Shown here: positions 23,062 to 23,372 of the stretch, piece by piece
Position numbering within the stretch: position 1 is the stretch's first letter
Layout of the letters: the number at the start of each line of letters is the position of its first letter
Virus record (IMG/VR): IMGVR_UViG_3300010883_000505
Span: 1 to 23,372 of that record
DNA length: 23,372 nt
Source of the DNA: a virus
Strand: one strand, 5' to 3'
The notes under the pieces: generated by a model
The model's input: the letters and a program-made list of their open reading frames with translations, nothing else
Database searches by the model: none
What the model was told of the DNA's origin: nothing
Made by a program: the position numbers and the translations under genes

Positions 23062-23372
23062 TGAGATACAAAGGGAAATTTAGACCATTAAACAGAGAAA
23101 AGTATAAGGGGAACTCCAGCAATATAATTTATCGGTCTGGTTGGGAATTAGACTTCATGAAGTATTTAGATCGACAGCCTGGAGTACTCCAATGGAATAG
23201 TGAAGAGATTATCATTCCATATAAATCCCCCATTGATAATAAATGGCACAGATATTATCCTGACTTTTGGGTTAAAACTTTAAAGGCAGAAACCATAATT
23301 GAAATCAAACCAAAAAAACAGACCAAACCCCCCAAAGAAAATCCAAAACATAGAAGAAGATACTTGCGAGAA
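23061..23372 (+). CDS. 4: Head completion protein gp4, 3' end cut by window edge
   Basis: The frame is open for 104 codons to the right edge with no stop. MRYKGKFRPLN matches the T4 gp4 start (MAYSGKW-type), which fixes the ATG at 23061. Further landmarks are YRSGWELDFMKYLDRQP (24-40), EEIIIPY (48-54), YYPDFWV (65-71) and IIEIKPKKQTKPP (79-91). These make a PD-(D/E)xK nuclease-like core (Asp68, Glu81, Lys83) with the upstream Glu48/Glu49 region. T4 gp4 (also called gp50) finishes DNA-filled heads before tail joining. It points away from all other genes. Only a TAAGG 15 bases before the ATG could serve as ribosome site, which is distant. Confidence 0.93.
   Translation, partial: MRYKGKFRPLNREKYKGNSSNIIYRSGWELDFMKYLDRQPGVLQWNSEEIIIPYKSPIDNKWHRYYPDFWVKTLKAETIIEIKPKKQTKPPKENPKHRRRYLRE

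Overview
This window is the baseplate module of a T4-like contractile-tailed bacteriophage, almost certainly a marine one. The evidence is direct. Eight reading frames carry recognisable T4 morphogenesis signatures (gp4, gp48/54, gp53, hub, gp5, gp25, gp6, gp8). Two exact T4-type late promoter octamers (TATAAATA) stand at the two places where an operon should begin. DNA is AT-rich, genes are packed with start/stop overlaps, and several proteins carry the beta-module style (GxGY repeats, HPF...YYYC modules, 'LEDG' repeats) known from marine cyanophage and pelagiphage structural proteins. The host cannot be read from the sequence. No tRNA, insertion sequence, CRISPR array or integrase is visible.

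Layout. At the right end, gp4 (head completion, PD-(D/E)xK-like fold) runs rightwards and is cut by the window edge. From the 47-base gap before it, the rest runs leftwards as one block: tail-tube cap (gp48/54-like), gp53 wedge, gp27-like hub, gp5 spike, four unrecognised structural genes (157, 964, 79 and 629 aa), gp25, gp6 and a giant 2852-aa wedge protein in the gp7 position. A 132-base gap with a second late promoter and inverted repeats follows, then gp8, cut by the left edge. These genes together would build the hub and spike, the six wedges and the tube cap of the baseplate, probably with the peripheral wedge protein reaching the host surface.

The most unusual object is the giant gene (1443-10001). 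Its N-terminus and part of its middle look like the large gp7-position wedge proteins of marine myoviruses. Its C-terminal third carries three extras: a long acidic 'LEDG' repeat tract; a cupredoxin-like domain that is itself split by a second cupredoxin-like domain; and a terminal ~420-residue beta-propeller of the soluble glucose/sorbosone dehydrogenase (PQQ-dependent sugar dehydrogenase / HHIP-like) family. A sugar-dehydrogenase-type propeller plus blue-copper-like domains on a baseplate arm suggests either a glycan-binding adhesin or a redox enzyme acting at the host surface. The fusion is seen in the sequence; the activity is inference.

Other departures from T4 are a spike protein without the lysozyme domain, a gp8 enlarged by a GxGY-repeat insertion, and the block of four unknown genes between gp5 and gp25.
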